Assembly: GCF_900111145.1 (NCBI RefSeq) | Contig: NZ_FOIR01000002.1 | Location: forward strand, 1,302,001 to 1,366,000 | DNA from: Roseivirga pacifica | Lineage (GTDB): Bacteria; Bacteroidota; Bacteroidia; Cytophagales; Cyclobacteriaceae | Length of the DNA: 64,000 bases | Direction of reading: 5' to 3' | Shown here: piece after piece, positions 26,052-34,627 of the stretch | Position numbering within the stretch: position 1 is the first letter of the stretch | How the letters are laid out: each line of letters begins with the position of its first letter | Position numbers and translations under genes: made by a program | Notes under the pieces: model-generated | Databases searched by the model: none | Told to the model about the DNA's origin: nothing | What the model saw: only the letters and a program-made list of their open reading frames with translations

Positions 26052-26969
26052 ATGGCAGCAGCAAAAACTCCAAAAAAGAAGAACGCATTAGGTAGAGGAT
26101 TAGGAGCACTTTTGGAGGACTCTTCCCCATCATCGGAGAAAGAAAGCACTTTTTCAGGTGCTGCTGTTGGTTCTATAAATGAAATTCGCTTGGATCAAAT
26201 CCAGGTAAACCCTTTTCAGCCACGTATTCACTTTGACAGAACAGCGCTTGAAGAACTTTCTGAATCCATTAAGGTTCAGGGAATCATTCAGCCGATTACT
26301 GTTCGAAAACTAAGCGAAAACGAATACCAGTTAATCTCAGGGGAAAGAAGGTTTCAGGCTTCAAAACTGGCGGGCTTAGAAACTATTCCCGCTTACATCC
26401 GCACAGCCGATGACCAGCAAATGCTGGAAATGGCGCTGATTGAAAACATTCAGCGTGAGAACCTTGATGCCATTGAAATTGCCTTGAGTTACCAGCGTTT
26501 GCTGGAAGAGTGTGACCTAAAGCAAGAGCAATTAGGTGAGCGCGTGGGTAAAAACCGTACTACGGTTAATAACTATTTGCGTTTGCTAAAGCTCCCTCCT
26601 GCTATTCAGGCTGGTATTCGCGATAAAAAGATTTCAATGGGGCATGCTCGTGCCATCATTAATATTGAAGATGTAGATAAGCAGCTGCACATTTACAACA
26701 AAGCTGTAAATGAGGAACTTTCTGTAAGAAAAGTAGAGCAATTGGTACGCGATTTGATGTCCAAGTCGACTGAAACGAAGGAAAAACCAGAACCAAAAGG
26801 CTCTAGCTCTCACCGCTCTTACGAGGTACAACAAGTAGAGCAAAAGCTATCTTCTCACTTCGGCACCAGAGTAGGCATAAAAACCGACTCGCAGTACCGT
26901 GGCGAGATCAAAATTCCGTTCGTTTCTACTGAAGACTTGAACAGAATTTTGGAGATTATCGATTTATAA
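26052..26969 (+). CDS. parB: ParB (Spo0J) chromosome-partitioning protein
   Basis: A protein of 305 residues. The N-terminal ParA-contact motif NALGRGLGALLED is present, followed by the ParB/Srx CTPase domain (QPRIHFDRTALEELSESI, then GERRFQASKLAG near residue 97), the HTH (EQLGERVGKNRTTVNNYLRLL) and a C-terminal dimerization domain. It binds parS and loads SMC. Its TAA overlaps the next ATG (TAATG). I did not find a convincing 16-base parS (TGTTTCACGTGAAACA type) in the window. Confidence 0.96.
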   Translation: MAAAKTPKKKNALGRGLGALLEDSSPSSEKESTFSGAAVGSINEIRLDQIQVNPFQPRIHFDRTALEELSESIKVQGIIQPITVRKLSENEYQLISGERRFQASKLAGLETIPAYIRTADDQQMLEMALIENIQRENLDAIEIALSYQRLLEECDLKQEQLGERVGKNRTTVNNYLRLLKLPPAIQAGIRDKKISMGHARAIINIEDVDKQLHIYNKAVNEELSVRKVEQLVRDLMSKSTETKEKPEPKGSSSHRSYEVQQVEQKLSSHFGTRVGIKTDSQYRGEIKIPFVSTEDLNRILEIIDL

Positions 26970-27538
26970 TGCGCTTTTTATTTTCTGCTATTTTACTAAC
27001 TGCCCTTGCAACTACTGCTTGGGCTCAAACTGGTGACACCCTACAAACCAATAGAGGTTTTGTTGGTGGTGAAGTAGTAAAACCAAGCAAAAATCAAAAA
27101 TACTACGATCCCAAAGTAGCCACTAAGCGCTCTGCGATCATCCCCGGCTGGGGGCAAATTTATAACGACAGTTGGTGGAAAGTACCCATTCTGTACGGTG
27201 GGTTTGGTGTAGCCGCTTATTACATAGACTTCAATAACGATTTATACCACGAATACTTAGACCTTTATAACGAAGAGATAGCAAAGGACGACCCTAACGA
27301 AGATTTTGTAAGGGTCTACAGCCGCAGGGCAGACACATGGCGCAAAAACCGCGACTTGGTGATACTGACAACTGTGGGCATTTATGCGCTGCAGATTATA
27401 GACGCATCGGTTGATGCGCACTTAAAAGGTTTTAATGTAGACGAAAACCTTGCACTGAACATAAAACCTAAAGTTGGCGTTATTAGCAACGGAACGCCAT
27501 ACATAGGTATGGGCATTACACTCCCAATAGGCAAATGA
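26969..27538 (+). CDS. DUF5683 family membrane-associated protein
   Basis: A protein of 189 residues with a signal peptide (cleavage near AWAQ, residue 20). The core ATKRSAIIPGWGQIYND near residue 52, then a helix WKVPILYGGFGVAAYYID, and the later helix LVILTTVGIYALQIIDASVDAHL mark DUF5683. It ends in a beta-rich stretch (GTPYIGMGITLPIGK). The family occurs between ParB and DapB in many Bacteroidota; its role is unknown. It overlaps parB by one base and dapB by four bases. Confidence 0.85.
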   Translation: MRFLFSAILLTALATTAWAQTGDTLQTNRGFVGGEVVKPSKNQKYYDPKVATKRSAIIPGWGQIYNDSWWKVPILYGGFGVAAYYIDFNNDLYHEYLDLYNEEIAKDDPNEDFVRVYSRRADTWRKNRDLVILTTVGIYALQIIDASVDAHLKGFNVDENLALNIKPKVGVISNGTPYIGMGITLPIGK

Positions 27539-28251
27539 GAATATTACTTTTAGGATACGGCAAAATGGGTCAGTTGATCGATAAACTGGCCACTGAAGAT
27601 GGACATACAATTGTGGGCAAAATCCACATTGACAACAGAGATGAGTTGAAAAGCATTACCCGCAACGAAGCTGATGTAGCCATTGACTTTAGCCAACCAA
27701 GTGCAGCCGTAGAAAATATAAAATGGTGTATTGACCAAGGAATACCTGTAGCAGTTGGCACTACTGGCTGGCTAGAGCAAAAAGAAGCGGTAGATAATTA
27801 CTGTCTTAAAAATCATGGCACCTATTTGTACGCTTCTAACTTTAGTATTGGCGTAAACCTTTTCTTTAAGCTGAACGAGCAATTGGCCAAGCTAATGAAC
27901 AGCCAAGAACAATACGCAGTTACCTCTAAAGAAATACATCATACCCAAAAACTTGACTCGCCAAGCGGTACATCTATTACCATTGCCGAAGGCATTATCA
28001 ATAACTTAGGCAGAAAGACAAAATGGGTGAATAATGAAAGTGATAAAGCCGAAGAGCTAGAGATCATTTCAGAGCGCATTGACCCTACCCCAGGCACGCA
28101 CCAAGTCACTTATTCTTCAACAGTCGATTCTATAGATATTACGCATACGGCCCACTCTCGCGAAGGCTTTGCCCGTGGCGCTATAGCAGTAGCACAGTGG
28201 CTTACACACCAAAAAGGTGTAAAGCAAATGAGCGATTTTATCGATCAGTAA
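27535..28251 (+). CDS. dapB: 4-hydroxy-tetrahydrodipicolinate reductase
   Basis: A protein of 238 residues. It reduces HTPA with NAD(P)H in the lysine/diaminopimelate pathway that feeds peptidoglycan. The Rossmann motif LLGYGKMG is at the N terminus, the mid-domain has VAVGTTGW and LYASNFSIGVNLFF, and the active-site stretch is EIHHTQKLDSPSGTS (near residue 140). The length is short but within range for Bacteroidota forms. Last gene of the operon; a terminator follows 30 bases later. Confidence 0.95.
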   Translation: MRILLLGYGKMGQLIDKLATEDGHTIVGKIHIDNRDELKSITRNEADVAIDFSQPSAAVENIKWCIDQGIPVAVGTTGWLEQKEAVDNYCLKNHGTYLYASNFSIGVNLFFKLNEQLAKLMNSQEQYAVTSKEIHHTQKLDSPSGTSITIAEGIINNLGRKTKWVNNESDKAEELEIISERIDPTPGTHQVTYSSTVDSIDITHTAHSREGFARGAIAVAQWLTHQKGVKQMSDFIDQ

Positions 28252-28276
28252 AACGCAACTTCAACAAGAAATCACC

Positions 28277-28312
28277 AAAACCCACAGACAACTCTGTGGG
28301 TTTTGTGTTTTT
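28277..28312 (+). terminator. Intrinsic terminator of the UPF0173-parAB-dapB operon
   Basis: CCCACAGA (28281-28288) pairs with TCTGTGGG (28293-28300), loop CAAC, followed by a T-rich run to 28312. Confidence 0.85.
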
Positions 28313-28351
28313 AATAGATACTCATTATCATATAAAAATTAAACACACGGC

Positions 28352-29506
28352 ATGCCCTATCCTATCCCCCCTAAAACCCTTTTTATTATTCTTGCGCTTT
28401 CCATTTGCAAGAACATCAATGCTCAGGAGAATAACTTTCAGCATTATCAAATCGACATTCATGGTAAGAGGCATGATTTCTTTGAGTTTATTGAACATGT
28501 GGAAATTATTCCTTTAGAAGAAACTGAACAATCATTACTAAGCCGGGTTGAAGCGTACTTCCCCACACCAAATGGCATTGGAATAATAGACAGAAAGAAT
28601 AATCAGGTACAACTCTTTAACAAAGCTGGCAAGTACCTGAACACCATTAACAGGTTTGGAGAAGGCCCTGAAGAATACCGAAATTTGGTCGCATCTGTTT
28701 GGGTAGAAAATAATAAGATAAAACTATTCAGTAGTCTGTCTCGGTCAGTTCTAACTTTCAATTTACAGGGAACCTACCTTAAAACAACACCTGTAAATTA
28801 TCCTGAAGAAATCTGGGGCGGAAGTTTAACTCCATACAATCACGGATATGTAGTTCAGATGTTAGATAGATCCAAAGCCAAAAGATCGAATTATGAACTA
28901 ATGTTTCTAGATAAAAATCTCAAAGACTTGAGTTTTGCTTCACCTCGGCCTAACCCTCATCCCTTTCCCGTAAACATGGGAAATAGATTCAGTTACATCA
29001 ACCAACAACTGATTTGGAAGAAACGGTTAAGCGATTCCATTTTCTTTATTAAAGAAAATAAGCCTATACCCTTGATGAGATTTGACTTTGGCGAAGATTG
29101 GACATGGAATAACCCTAATGCTAGATCGAAAATGAAATTAGCCTTCCACGAAATTTGGCGAGAAGAAGCTAAAGTATGGGAAGTTCTTTCTAAGGTAAAT
29201 GAGCAATATGTTCTTACCACTTATAAATACACCGTTACCAAAGACGACAAAGGACTGATTGATAGAAAATCAGGTAAATTTTACCGTTTGGATACCCGAA
29301 AAGAAGACGGAGAGAATTTTAACCTATACTTTTTGGAATGGGAAAACGATAGACTCACAACATCTCTACAAGCCTATGATGTAGAAGAGTTTCTAGAAAA
29401 CCTAGGTGAGGATCAATACAGCATTGCCGGTGGATTGAAGTACGAAGACTTTGCTTTTTCAGAAAACCCTGTCCTTCTGAGAATTAAGTTTAAAGTTCCC
29501 GACTAA
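28352..29506 (+). CDS. 6-bladed beta-propeller protein
   Basis: A secreted protein of 384 residues (signal peptide to about INAQ, residue 24). It has blades with the pattern of the Bacteroidota 6-bladed propeller family: HVEIIPLEETEQSLLSRVEA, then GIGIIDRKNNQVQLFNKAGKYL, then RFGEGPEEYRNLVASVWV, each ending in a short loop. Members are periplasmic or surface proteins, often of unknown ligand. The stop abuts the ung stop with no gap. No sign of a neighbouring SusD or peptidase. Confidence 0.78.
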   Translation: MPYPIPPKTLFIILALSICKNINAQENNFQHYQIDIHGKRHDFFEFIEHVEIIPLEETEQSLLSRVEAYFPTPNGIGIIDRKNNQVQLFNKAGKYLNTINRFGEGPEEYRNLVASVWVENNKIKLFSSLSRSVLTFNLQGTYLKTTPVNYPEEIWGGSLTPYNHGYVVQMLDRSKAKRSNYELMFLDKNLKDLSFASPRPNPHPFPVNMGNRFSYINQQLIWKKRLSDSIFFIKENKPIPLMRFDFGEDWTWNNPNARSKMKLAFHEIWREEAKVWEVLSKVNEQYVLTTYKYTVTKDDKGLIDRKSGKFYRLDTRKEDGENFNLYFLEWENDRLTTSLQAYDVEEFLENLGEDQYSIAGGLKYEDFAFSENPVLLRIKFKVPD

Positions 29507-30169
29507 TCACCACTCAACCTCCTCTTTACCCAATTCTTTAAGGTAAGCATTAGCTTCGCTAAAGTGCTTGCTACCAAAAAAACCTCTATAAGCCGACAGC
29601 GGTGATGGGTGTGGCGATTTCAGCACCAAGTTTTCTTGCTTATTTACTATGCTAGCCTTTTTCTGGGCATAGCTTCCCCAGAGCATGTAAACCAACCCCT
29701 GCTTTTCGGTAGCTAGCTTTTGCACTACTGCATCGGTAAAGGTTTCCCAGCCCTTGTTTTGGTGCGAACCTGCTTGGTGCGCCCGCACGGTAAGCGTGGC
29801 ATTAAGTAACAAAACGCCTTGTTCGGCCCAGCGATCGAGCGAACCATTTGGCGGCATATCCTTACCCAAATCCTCTTTTATTTCTTTGAAAATATTGACC
29901 AATGAAGGCGGAAAAGGCACTCCTTCATGCACGGAAAAACAAAGGCCATTGGCTTGGCCTGGCCCATGGTAAGGGTCTTGTCCAAGAATCACCACTTTTA
30001 CCTTATCGAATGAACATTTATCAAAGGCACGAAAAATATCTTTACCCTTTGGATATATGGTATGCTTGCTATACTCACTTTTCACAAAGTCTGTCAAGGC
30101 ATTGAAATAAGGCTTTTCGAACTCTTCCTTCAATACATTCTGCCAGCTTTCCTCAATTTTAACGGTCAT
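29507..30169 (-). CDS. ung: Uracil-DNA glycosylase
   Basis: A protein of 220 residues, family 1 UDG. The catalytic GQDPYHGPGQANGL motif (Asp of GQDPYH) is near residue 63, PPSLVNIFKEI follows, LLNATLTVR near 123, and the C-terminal HPSPLSAYRGFFG loop with the catalytic His is near 187. It removes uracil from DNA. The gene is convergent with the propeller gene, stop against stop. Confidence 0.97.
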   Translation of the reverse strand: MTVKIEESWQNVLKEEFEKPYFNALTDFVKSEYSKHTIYPKGKDIFRAFDKCSFDKVKVVILGQDPYHGPGQANGLCFSVHEGVPFPPSLVNIFKEIKEDLGKDMPPNGSLDRWAEQGVLLLNATLTVRAHQAGSHQNKGWETFTDAVVQKLATEKQGLVYMLWGSYAQKKASIVNKQENLVLKSPHPSPLSAYRGFFGSKHFSEANAYLKELGKEEVEW

Positions 30170-30240
30170 TCAATTTTCGTTTTCAGGTCTAGTATATTTC
30201 AAACTAATCTATAACTTTAAATCACAGAAAAGAACCACTA

Positions 30241-30630
30241 GTGATAGTAACTGCCATTACCGCGGGAATTAAAGTCAGTGTAGAGACCAACTACCAACCG
30301 GAGTACTCAAGTCCGGCACAATATCACTATGTGTTTACCTACAAAATTACAATAGAAAACGATGGTGACTACACCATCAAACTACATCGTAGGCATTGGT
30401 TTATTCACGATGCAAACAACACTGTACGCGAAGTAGAAGGCGAAGGTGTGGTTGGCCAACAGCCGATACTCGAGCCGGGCGAAAAACACCAGTATGTTTC
30501 TGGCTGTAACCTACGTTCGGGCTATGGCAAAATGTACGGCACTTACCTTATGGAAAAAGTTGTAGATGGTAAGCAATTCGAGGTGGCCATACCAGAATTC
30601 ACCATGGTTGTGCCTTACTTGTTTAATTGA
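30241..30630 (+). CDS. apaG: ApaG (Co2+/Mg2+ efflux protein ApaG family)
   Basis: A protein of 129 residues starting at GTG 30241; no ATG is available nearby and the N terminus VTAITAGIKVSVETNYQPE matches the family. One fibronectin-type-III-like ApaG domain: RRHWFIHDANN, VVGQQPILEPGEKHQYVSGC and MYGTYLME. The function is not settled. It diverges from ung by 71 bases. Confidence 0.93.
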   Translation: MIVTAITAGIKVSVETNYQPEYSSPAQYHYVFTYKITIENDGDYTIKLHRRHWFIHDANNTVREVEGEGVVGQQPILEPGEKHQYVSGCNLRSGYGKMYGTYLMEKVVDGKQFEVAIPEFTMVVPYLFN

Positions 30631-30783
30631 TTATTACCCCTATTACATTTCTAGGAGTTTTGATGATGGGTAGCGCCAGTTTTGGTGTCCTCACCAAAAA
30701 CCTTCTGCTGAAGACATCCACAATCGTGATTTAATACTTTTCAACAAAAGTCCTTTTGCTCATGCTAGGTAATAACTGGCTAA

Positions 30784-31584
30784 GTGCTTTACTTCACACC
30801 TTATTCAAAAAACGCCTTGTTTCAATTACTAGCTTACATTAACTATTGGTTACGCCAAGTAGACGACCATTCGCTACACTCACCTTTTTTGTTCAGGTTC
30901 TACAATGAATTGATTAAGCAAGAACACAAAGTTGATGAGCAGATTGAGTCTTTAAGGGACAAGCTTAAGCAAAACACCGAATCAATCACCCTGCAGGATT
31001 TTGGTGCCGGGTCGCGCGTTTCAAACAGTAAAGAAAGAAACATAAGCCAAATTGCCAGGCATGCCAGTACACCCTCCAGCTTCTCGGTTTTCTTGCGCGA
31101 ATTAATCGATTACATAAAACTGGAAACCGTGGTTGAACTCGGTACTTCGCTCGGATTAAACACGCTGTATCTCTCTGCTAACACAAGAACAAAGGTTTTC
31201 ACCTTCGAAGGAGATCCATCAATAGCCAAGCTTGCTCAGCAAAATTTCGATGAGTGCAAGCGTAGTAATATTGAGCTCATCCAAGGGAATATTGATGATA
31301 CTTATCAGGAAGTTTTACCTCGGATGGCCAGAATAGACTTAGCCTACTTGGATGCCAACCATCGCTACGAGCCAACACTAAAGTACTTTGACCTATCTCT
31401 GGAAAAGTGCCATGATAAATCCGTAATCGTTTTAGACGACATTCATTGGTCCAAAGAAATGCAACGCGCATGGGATGAACTAAGACAAAGACCTGAAGTT
31501 AGTCTATCGCTCGACCTTTTTGAAGCAGGCATACTCTTTCTGGACCCCGAGCTTCCAAACGAGCATTACATCCTAAAATTCTGA
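30784..31584 (+). CDS. Class I SAM-dependent methyltransferase
   Basis: A protein of 266 residues. The start is uncertain: GTG at 30784 follows an in-frame stop directly, and no ATG precedes the conserved part. The SAM motif I is VVELGTSLGLNTLYL near residue 119, the acidic loop FEGDPS near 144, and the later motifs LAYLDANHRYEP and VIVLDDIHWS resemble the O-methyltransferase/caffeoyl-CoA type. The N-terminal segment DDHSLHSPFLF is typical of a Bacteroidota-specific group with unknown substrate. The 3' end overlaps the convergent methyltransferase by 12 bases. Confidence 0.82.
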   Translation: MLYFTPYSKNALFQLLAYINYWLRQVDDHSLHSPFLFRFYNELIKQEHKVDEQIESLRDKLKQNTESITLQDFGAGSRVSNSKERNISQIARHASTPSSFSVFLRELIDYIKLETVVELGTSLGLNTLYLSANTRTKVFTFEGDPSIAKLAQQNFDECKRSNIELIQGNIDDTYQEVLPRMARIDLAYLDANHRYEPTLKYFDLSLEKCHDKSVIVLDDIHWSKEMQRAWDELRQRPEVSLSLDLFEAGILFLDPELPNEHYILKF

Positions 31585-32223
31585 CTTGGGAGTCAGCTTA
31601 ATAAAAAGCTCATTACCGGCTCGTGGTGGAATTGAATTATGCGCCTCCTCCATTGTTTCAATATCAAAATAAGGATTGAAGAGCGTTTCATATTCATCTT
31701 TACTCCCTCCAAAAGGTGGTTCATTCTCATTTAGGGGAATATTGAACAGCAAGCCCACTAGCCTGCCCTTCGGCTTTAACAATCCAAGTATTTGCTGCAC
31801 ATAAGCCGGCCTAAACACAGGGTTCAGCGCACAGAAAAAAGTCTGTTCAAGTATTAAATCAAAAGCACCTTGGTAGGCAAAGAAATCGGCTTTAATCAGC
31901 TGTTCTGTTGGAAAATCAGGTACGCGTACCTTCAAATTACTCAATGGTTCGGCCGCCAAATCAACCACAGTCACGTTTATAAACCCATTGTTCCATAAAT
32001 ATTCGGCTTCGTAAGCATTGCCTGCCCCAGGAATTAATATGTGCAGACTCTTATCTTCGAGCTGATCAATATATTCCTTTAAAGGAGTAGATACATAGCC
32101 AATATCCCATCCGGTAGTTTCATTCAAATACCTACCCGACCAGAATTTCTCATCTAATTCGTTCATCATAAAGCGTTTTCCAAACGTTGAATAATTAGAA
32201 AAAGTTTTAGTACTTCGCCCCAT
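31573..32223 (-). CDS. TPMT-like SAM-dependent methyltransferase
   Basis: The start is uncertain: ATG at 32223 gives 216 residues; ATG at 32166 (MNELDEKFW) fits the family better and gives 197; the TTG at 32229 is unlikely. Conserved: FWSGRYLNETTGWDIG and STPLKEYI at the N terminus, motif I LHILIPGAGNAYEAEYLW, then VVDLA, and FDLILEQTFFCAL, which fits the thiopurine S-methyltransferase (PF05724) group. The natural substrate is unknown. It overlaps the previous gene's 3' end by 12 bases (convergent). Confidence 0.85.
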   Translation of the reverse strand: MGRSTKTFSNYSTFGKRFMMNELDEKFWSGRYLNETTGWDIGYVSTPLKEYIDQLEDKSLHILIPGAGNAYEAEYLWNNGFINVTVVDLAAEPLSNLKVRVPDFPTEQLIKADFFAYQGAFDLILEQTFFCALNPVFRPAYVQQILGLLKPKGRLVGLLFNIPLNENEPPFGGSKDEYETLFNPYFDIETMEEAHNSIPPRAGNELFIKLTPKSEF

Positions 32224-32269
32224 ATTCAATCTCGGCCACGTTATATTACTGGCTCAACTAAATTTTGAA

Positions 32270-33181
32270 ATGACAGAGACGCCCGAAAATAAGAAAAGAG
32301 ATCAAATCAGAATTATCTTAATCGTTGCCATTGTGGTGATTGCCCTAGGTGCCGGTGCCAAAATCTACATGGATTATACGGCCAAAGCAGCTTTGCAAAC
32401 AGAGTATGAAGAAACAAAGCTCAGATTAGGCAATCAACTTGATAGCATTTCAACACAATTGAACGATCGCATTCTGGAAATCTCAAAATTGGGTGGGGAC
32501 ATTGACTCTTTGGTTGTGTTAAAAGACTCAATCACCTCTCAACGCGACCAATTACAAAGAACCAGAAGGGCCAACAAAGCGCTTATTCAGCGCCTCGACA
32601 GAAAAGTAACAGGCTACCAAGAATTGCTTGTTGCCAAAGATGAAGAAATAGCCGAATTGAAAGAGCTTAACACAAAACTGCTTTCAGAAAACAATGTATT
32701 GAAGGAAGAGCAGAATGAGTTGAATGCAACCATCAATAAAGCGGAGCAAAAGCAACAAGAATTGCAGCAACAAATTTCACTCGCAGCCAAATTGAAAGCC
32801 GAGAATATCAGCTTCTACAACATAAACAGCAGAGGCAAAGAACGTGAAGGCGATTTCCGTAGCCGACAAGCAGAAAAAGTAAAAGTCACCTTTAACCTAG
32901 CCGAAAACGATGTGGCGCCTGTCGCAGGTCATCAAATTATGATTCAGGTGATTGACCCGGCAGGCAACGTTATTTTTGATGTAGCAAGAGGCTCTGGTTC
33001 GTTCCAAATCGATGGAAAGGAGTTCTTCTACACCGCTATGCAAGAAATTGTGTTCGACAACTCTAAACAAGCCCTTAGCTTTGTTTACGACAAAGGCTCT
33101 GAATTCGAAAAAGGCGACCATAAAATCATCATCTGGTCCGACACCTACGAAATTGGCCGCACTAGCTTTAATGTAAAGTAG
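32270..33181 (+). CDS. Membrane-anchored coiled-coil protein
   Basis: A protein of 303 residues. A short cytosolic N terminus (about 13 residues, charged), one membrane helix at about 14-36 (IILIVAIVVIALGAGAKIYM), a long coiled coil at about 40-175 (heptads rich in L, E, Q, K) and a C-terminal beta-rich domain of about 120 residues (KVKVTFNLAENDVAP..., DHKIIIWSDTYEIGRTSFNVK). The C-terminal domain should face the periplasm. No named family; it is likely a Bacteroidota-specific envelope protein. ATG start. Confidence 0.6.
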   Translation: MTETPENKKRDQIRIILIVAIVVIALGAGAKIYMDYTAKAALQTEYEETKLRLGNQLDSISTQLNDRILEISKLGGDIDSLVVLKDSITSQRDQLQRTRRANKALIQRLDRKVTGYQELLVAKDEEIAELKELNTKLLSENNVLKEEQNELNATINKAEQKQQELQQQISLAAKLKAENISFYNINSRGKEREGDFRSRQAEKVKVTFNLAENDVAPVAGHQIMIQVIDPAGNVIFDVARGSGSFQIDGKEFFYTAMQEIVFDNSKQALSFVYDKGSEFEKGDHKIIIWSDTYEIGRTSFNVK

Positions 33182-33260
33182 GCTAATTAGTCATTAGTTA
33201 ACAGGTGAGTTCATTCAACCAACTTGTTAAACTTTGAACACAGAACCATGAACCACCCCT

Positions 33261-33278
33261 AATGCAAACGTTCGCATT
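33261..33278 (+). promoter_or_regulatory. LacI-family-type operator upstream of the sugar MFS/pullulanase operon
   Basis: AATGCAAAC/GTTCGCATT, an 18-base palindrome with one mismatch (8 of 9 positions), centred on AACGTT like operators of LacI-family sugar regulators. It ends 55 bases before the MFS start. No LacI gene lies in the window. Confidence 0.6.
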
Positions 33279-33333
33279 TCAGATTGGATAGGAAAGCAGT
33301 AACTTCAAAGGCGTTAATTCATAACCCTACGAA

Positions 33334-34623
33334 ATGCTCTCCTATCAGAAGAATTTAAGCCCATCGTTTTTTGCAACGTTGAGTTTACCAGCAACAGCCA
33401 TGGGCTTTGCGTTATCCGTTCAAATTGCCGCCCTAAGCTGGATTCTCAACTCCAAATTTGGCTTTAATCTTAAAGAAATCGGCTTTGTGTGGTTGGCGGG
33501 TCCAGTCGCTGGTATACTTGGCCAAGTGATTATTGGACTAATAAGCGATAATGTCTGGTTTTGGGGCGGAAGAAGAAGACCCTTCATTTTAATAGGCGGT
33601 GTGATTGCTGCCCTCATGTTACTTGCCCTGCCAAATATTGGAGTTATAAGCGATGCCCTCGGGTTTGAAGAAGTAATTGGCGTAGCAATAGCAGTAGCCC
33701 TTTCTCTGGACCTGGCCATCAACATTAGCTTTAACCCTACCCGATCGCTAATTGCAGATGTTACTCCGGAAGGAACCATACGCACCAAGGGTTACACTTG
33801 GATGCAAACCATTTCTGGTTTTTTTGGTGTTGTGGCCTACCTTATTGGTGCTTTTGTAAGCAACTACACCCTTATTTATTTGGGAGCTATTCTCGTATTC
33901 ATTTTCTCGGTATTCCCTACCCTATTCATAAGCGAACCAAAAAAATTAGACGAAACAGAAGAGGGGGAAGTAAAAGCAGGTAACACGGAAACGAACCTGC
34001 CCAAGTTTTTAAAAATCTGTTTTGCCCACGCCTTTACATGGGTTGGTGTACAAACCATGTTCATTTACACTTTCTCTTTTATAAAGGAAAACATTATGGG
34101 CTTTGGCACCACCGAAACGGTATCGCAAGCTCAAAACGATGAGATCGGATTCATCACAGGTATTTCATTCGCCATACTCAACACAGTTGGCTTTATACTG
34201 CCTGCCCTAGTTTTAGAACCTATTACTAAGAAAATCGGCAGGGTTAAAACCCACACCGTATGCATTGCCTTAATGGCCGTTGGTTATTTGCTCATTATCT
34301 TTTTCGGGCATAGTCAAACAGCACTTTTTGTACTAATGGCAGTTGTTGGTATTGGCTGGGCTGCTGTTGTAAGCCTGCCCTTCGCCATTATGTCTGAAAC
34401 TGTAAACCAGCGAAAAATGGGTTTATTTATGGGGCTTTTCAACTTATCTGTAGTTATTCCCCAACTCATGTCATCTACCCTTGGCCGCTTTATAGATGCA
34501 CAACCGAATAAGAATAGCATATTTATTATCAGTGCCGTATGTCTTGGTGTTTCAGCACTGCTCTGGACACTTGTGAAAGAAAGTAAATCAATCGAAAAGG
34601 AAATTATAGCCGAGAAGGCATAG
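33334..34623 (+). CDS. MFS sugar transporter, SLC45/MalT-like
   Basis: A protein of 429 residues with about 12 membrane helices. The N-terminal half has WLAGPVAGILGQVIIGLISDN, then GRRRPFI after helix 2-3, and NISFNPTRSLIADVTPE, all marks of the glycoside-pentoside/SLC45-like sugar symporter group that takes up maltose and sucrose with protons. The stop is 4 bases before the pullulanase gene, so the two form an operon: pullulanase trims branched glucans and this carrier probably takes up the released maltose or oligosaccharides. A LacI-type operator candidate precedes it. Confidence 0.85.
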   Translation: MLSYQKNLSPSFFATLSLPATAMGFALSVQIAALSWILNSKFGFNLKEIGFVWLAGPVAGILGQVIIGLISDNVWFWGGRRRPFILIGGVIAALMLLALPNIGVISDALGFEEVIGVAIAVALSLDLAINISFNPTRSLIADVTPEGTIRTKGYTWMQTISGFFGVVAYLIGAFVSNYTLIYLGAILVFIFSVFPTLFISEPKKLDETEEGEVKAGNTETNLPKFLKICFAHAFTWVGVQTMFIYTFSFIKENIMGFGTTETVSQAQNDEIGFITGISFAILNTVGFILPALVLEPITKKIGRVKTHTVCIALMAVGYLLIIFFGHSQTALFVLMAVVGIGWAAVVSLPFAIMSETVNQRKMGLFMGLFNLSVVIPQLMSSTLGRFIDAQPNKNSIFIISAVCLGVSALLWTLVKESKSIEKEIIAEKA

Positions 34624-34627
34624 CATT

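Noticed and set aside
25272-26969. Chromosome origin or parS close to parAB
   Set aside because: I found no convincing parS 16-mer, DnaA-box cluster or dnaA/gidA neighbour in the window.
32259-32266. TAAATTTT as a -7 box for the coiled-coil protein gene
   Set aside because: It has a mismatch and ends only 4 bases before the ATG, which would leave no leader; no -33 element either.
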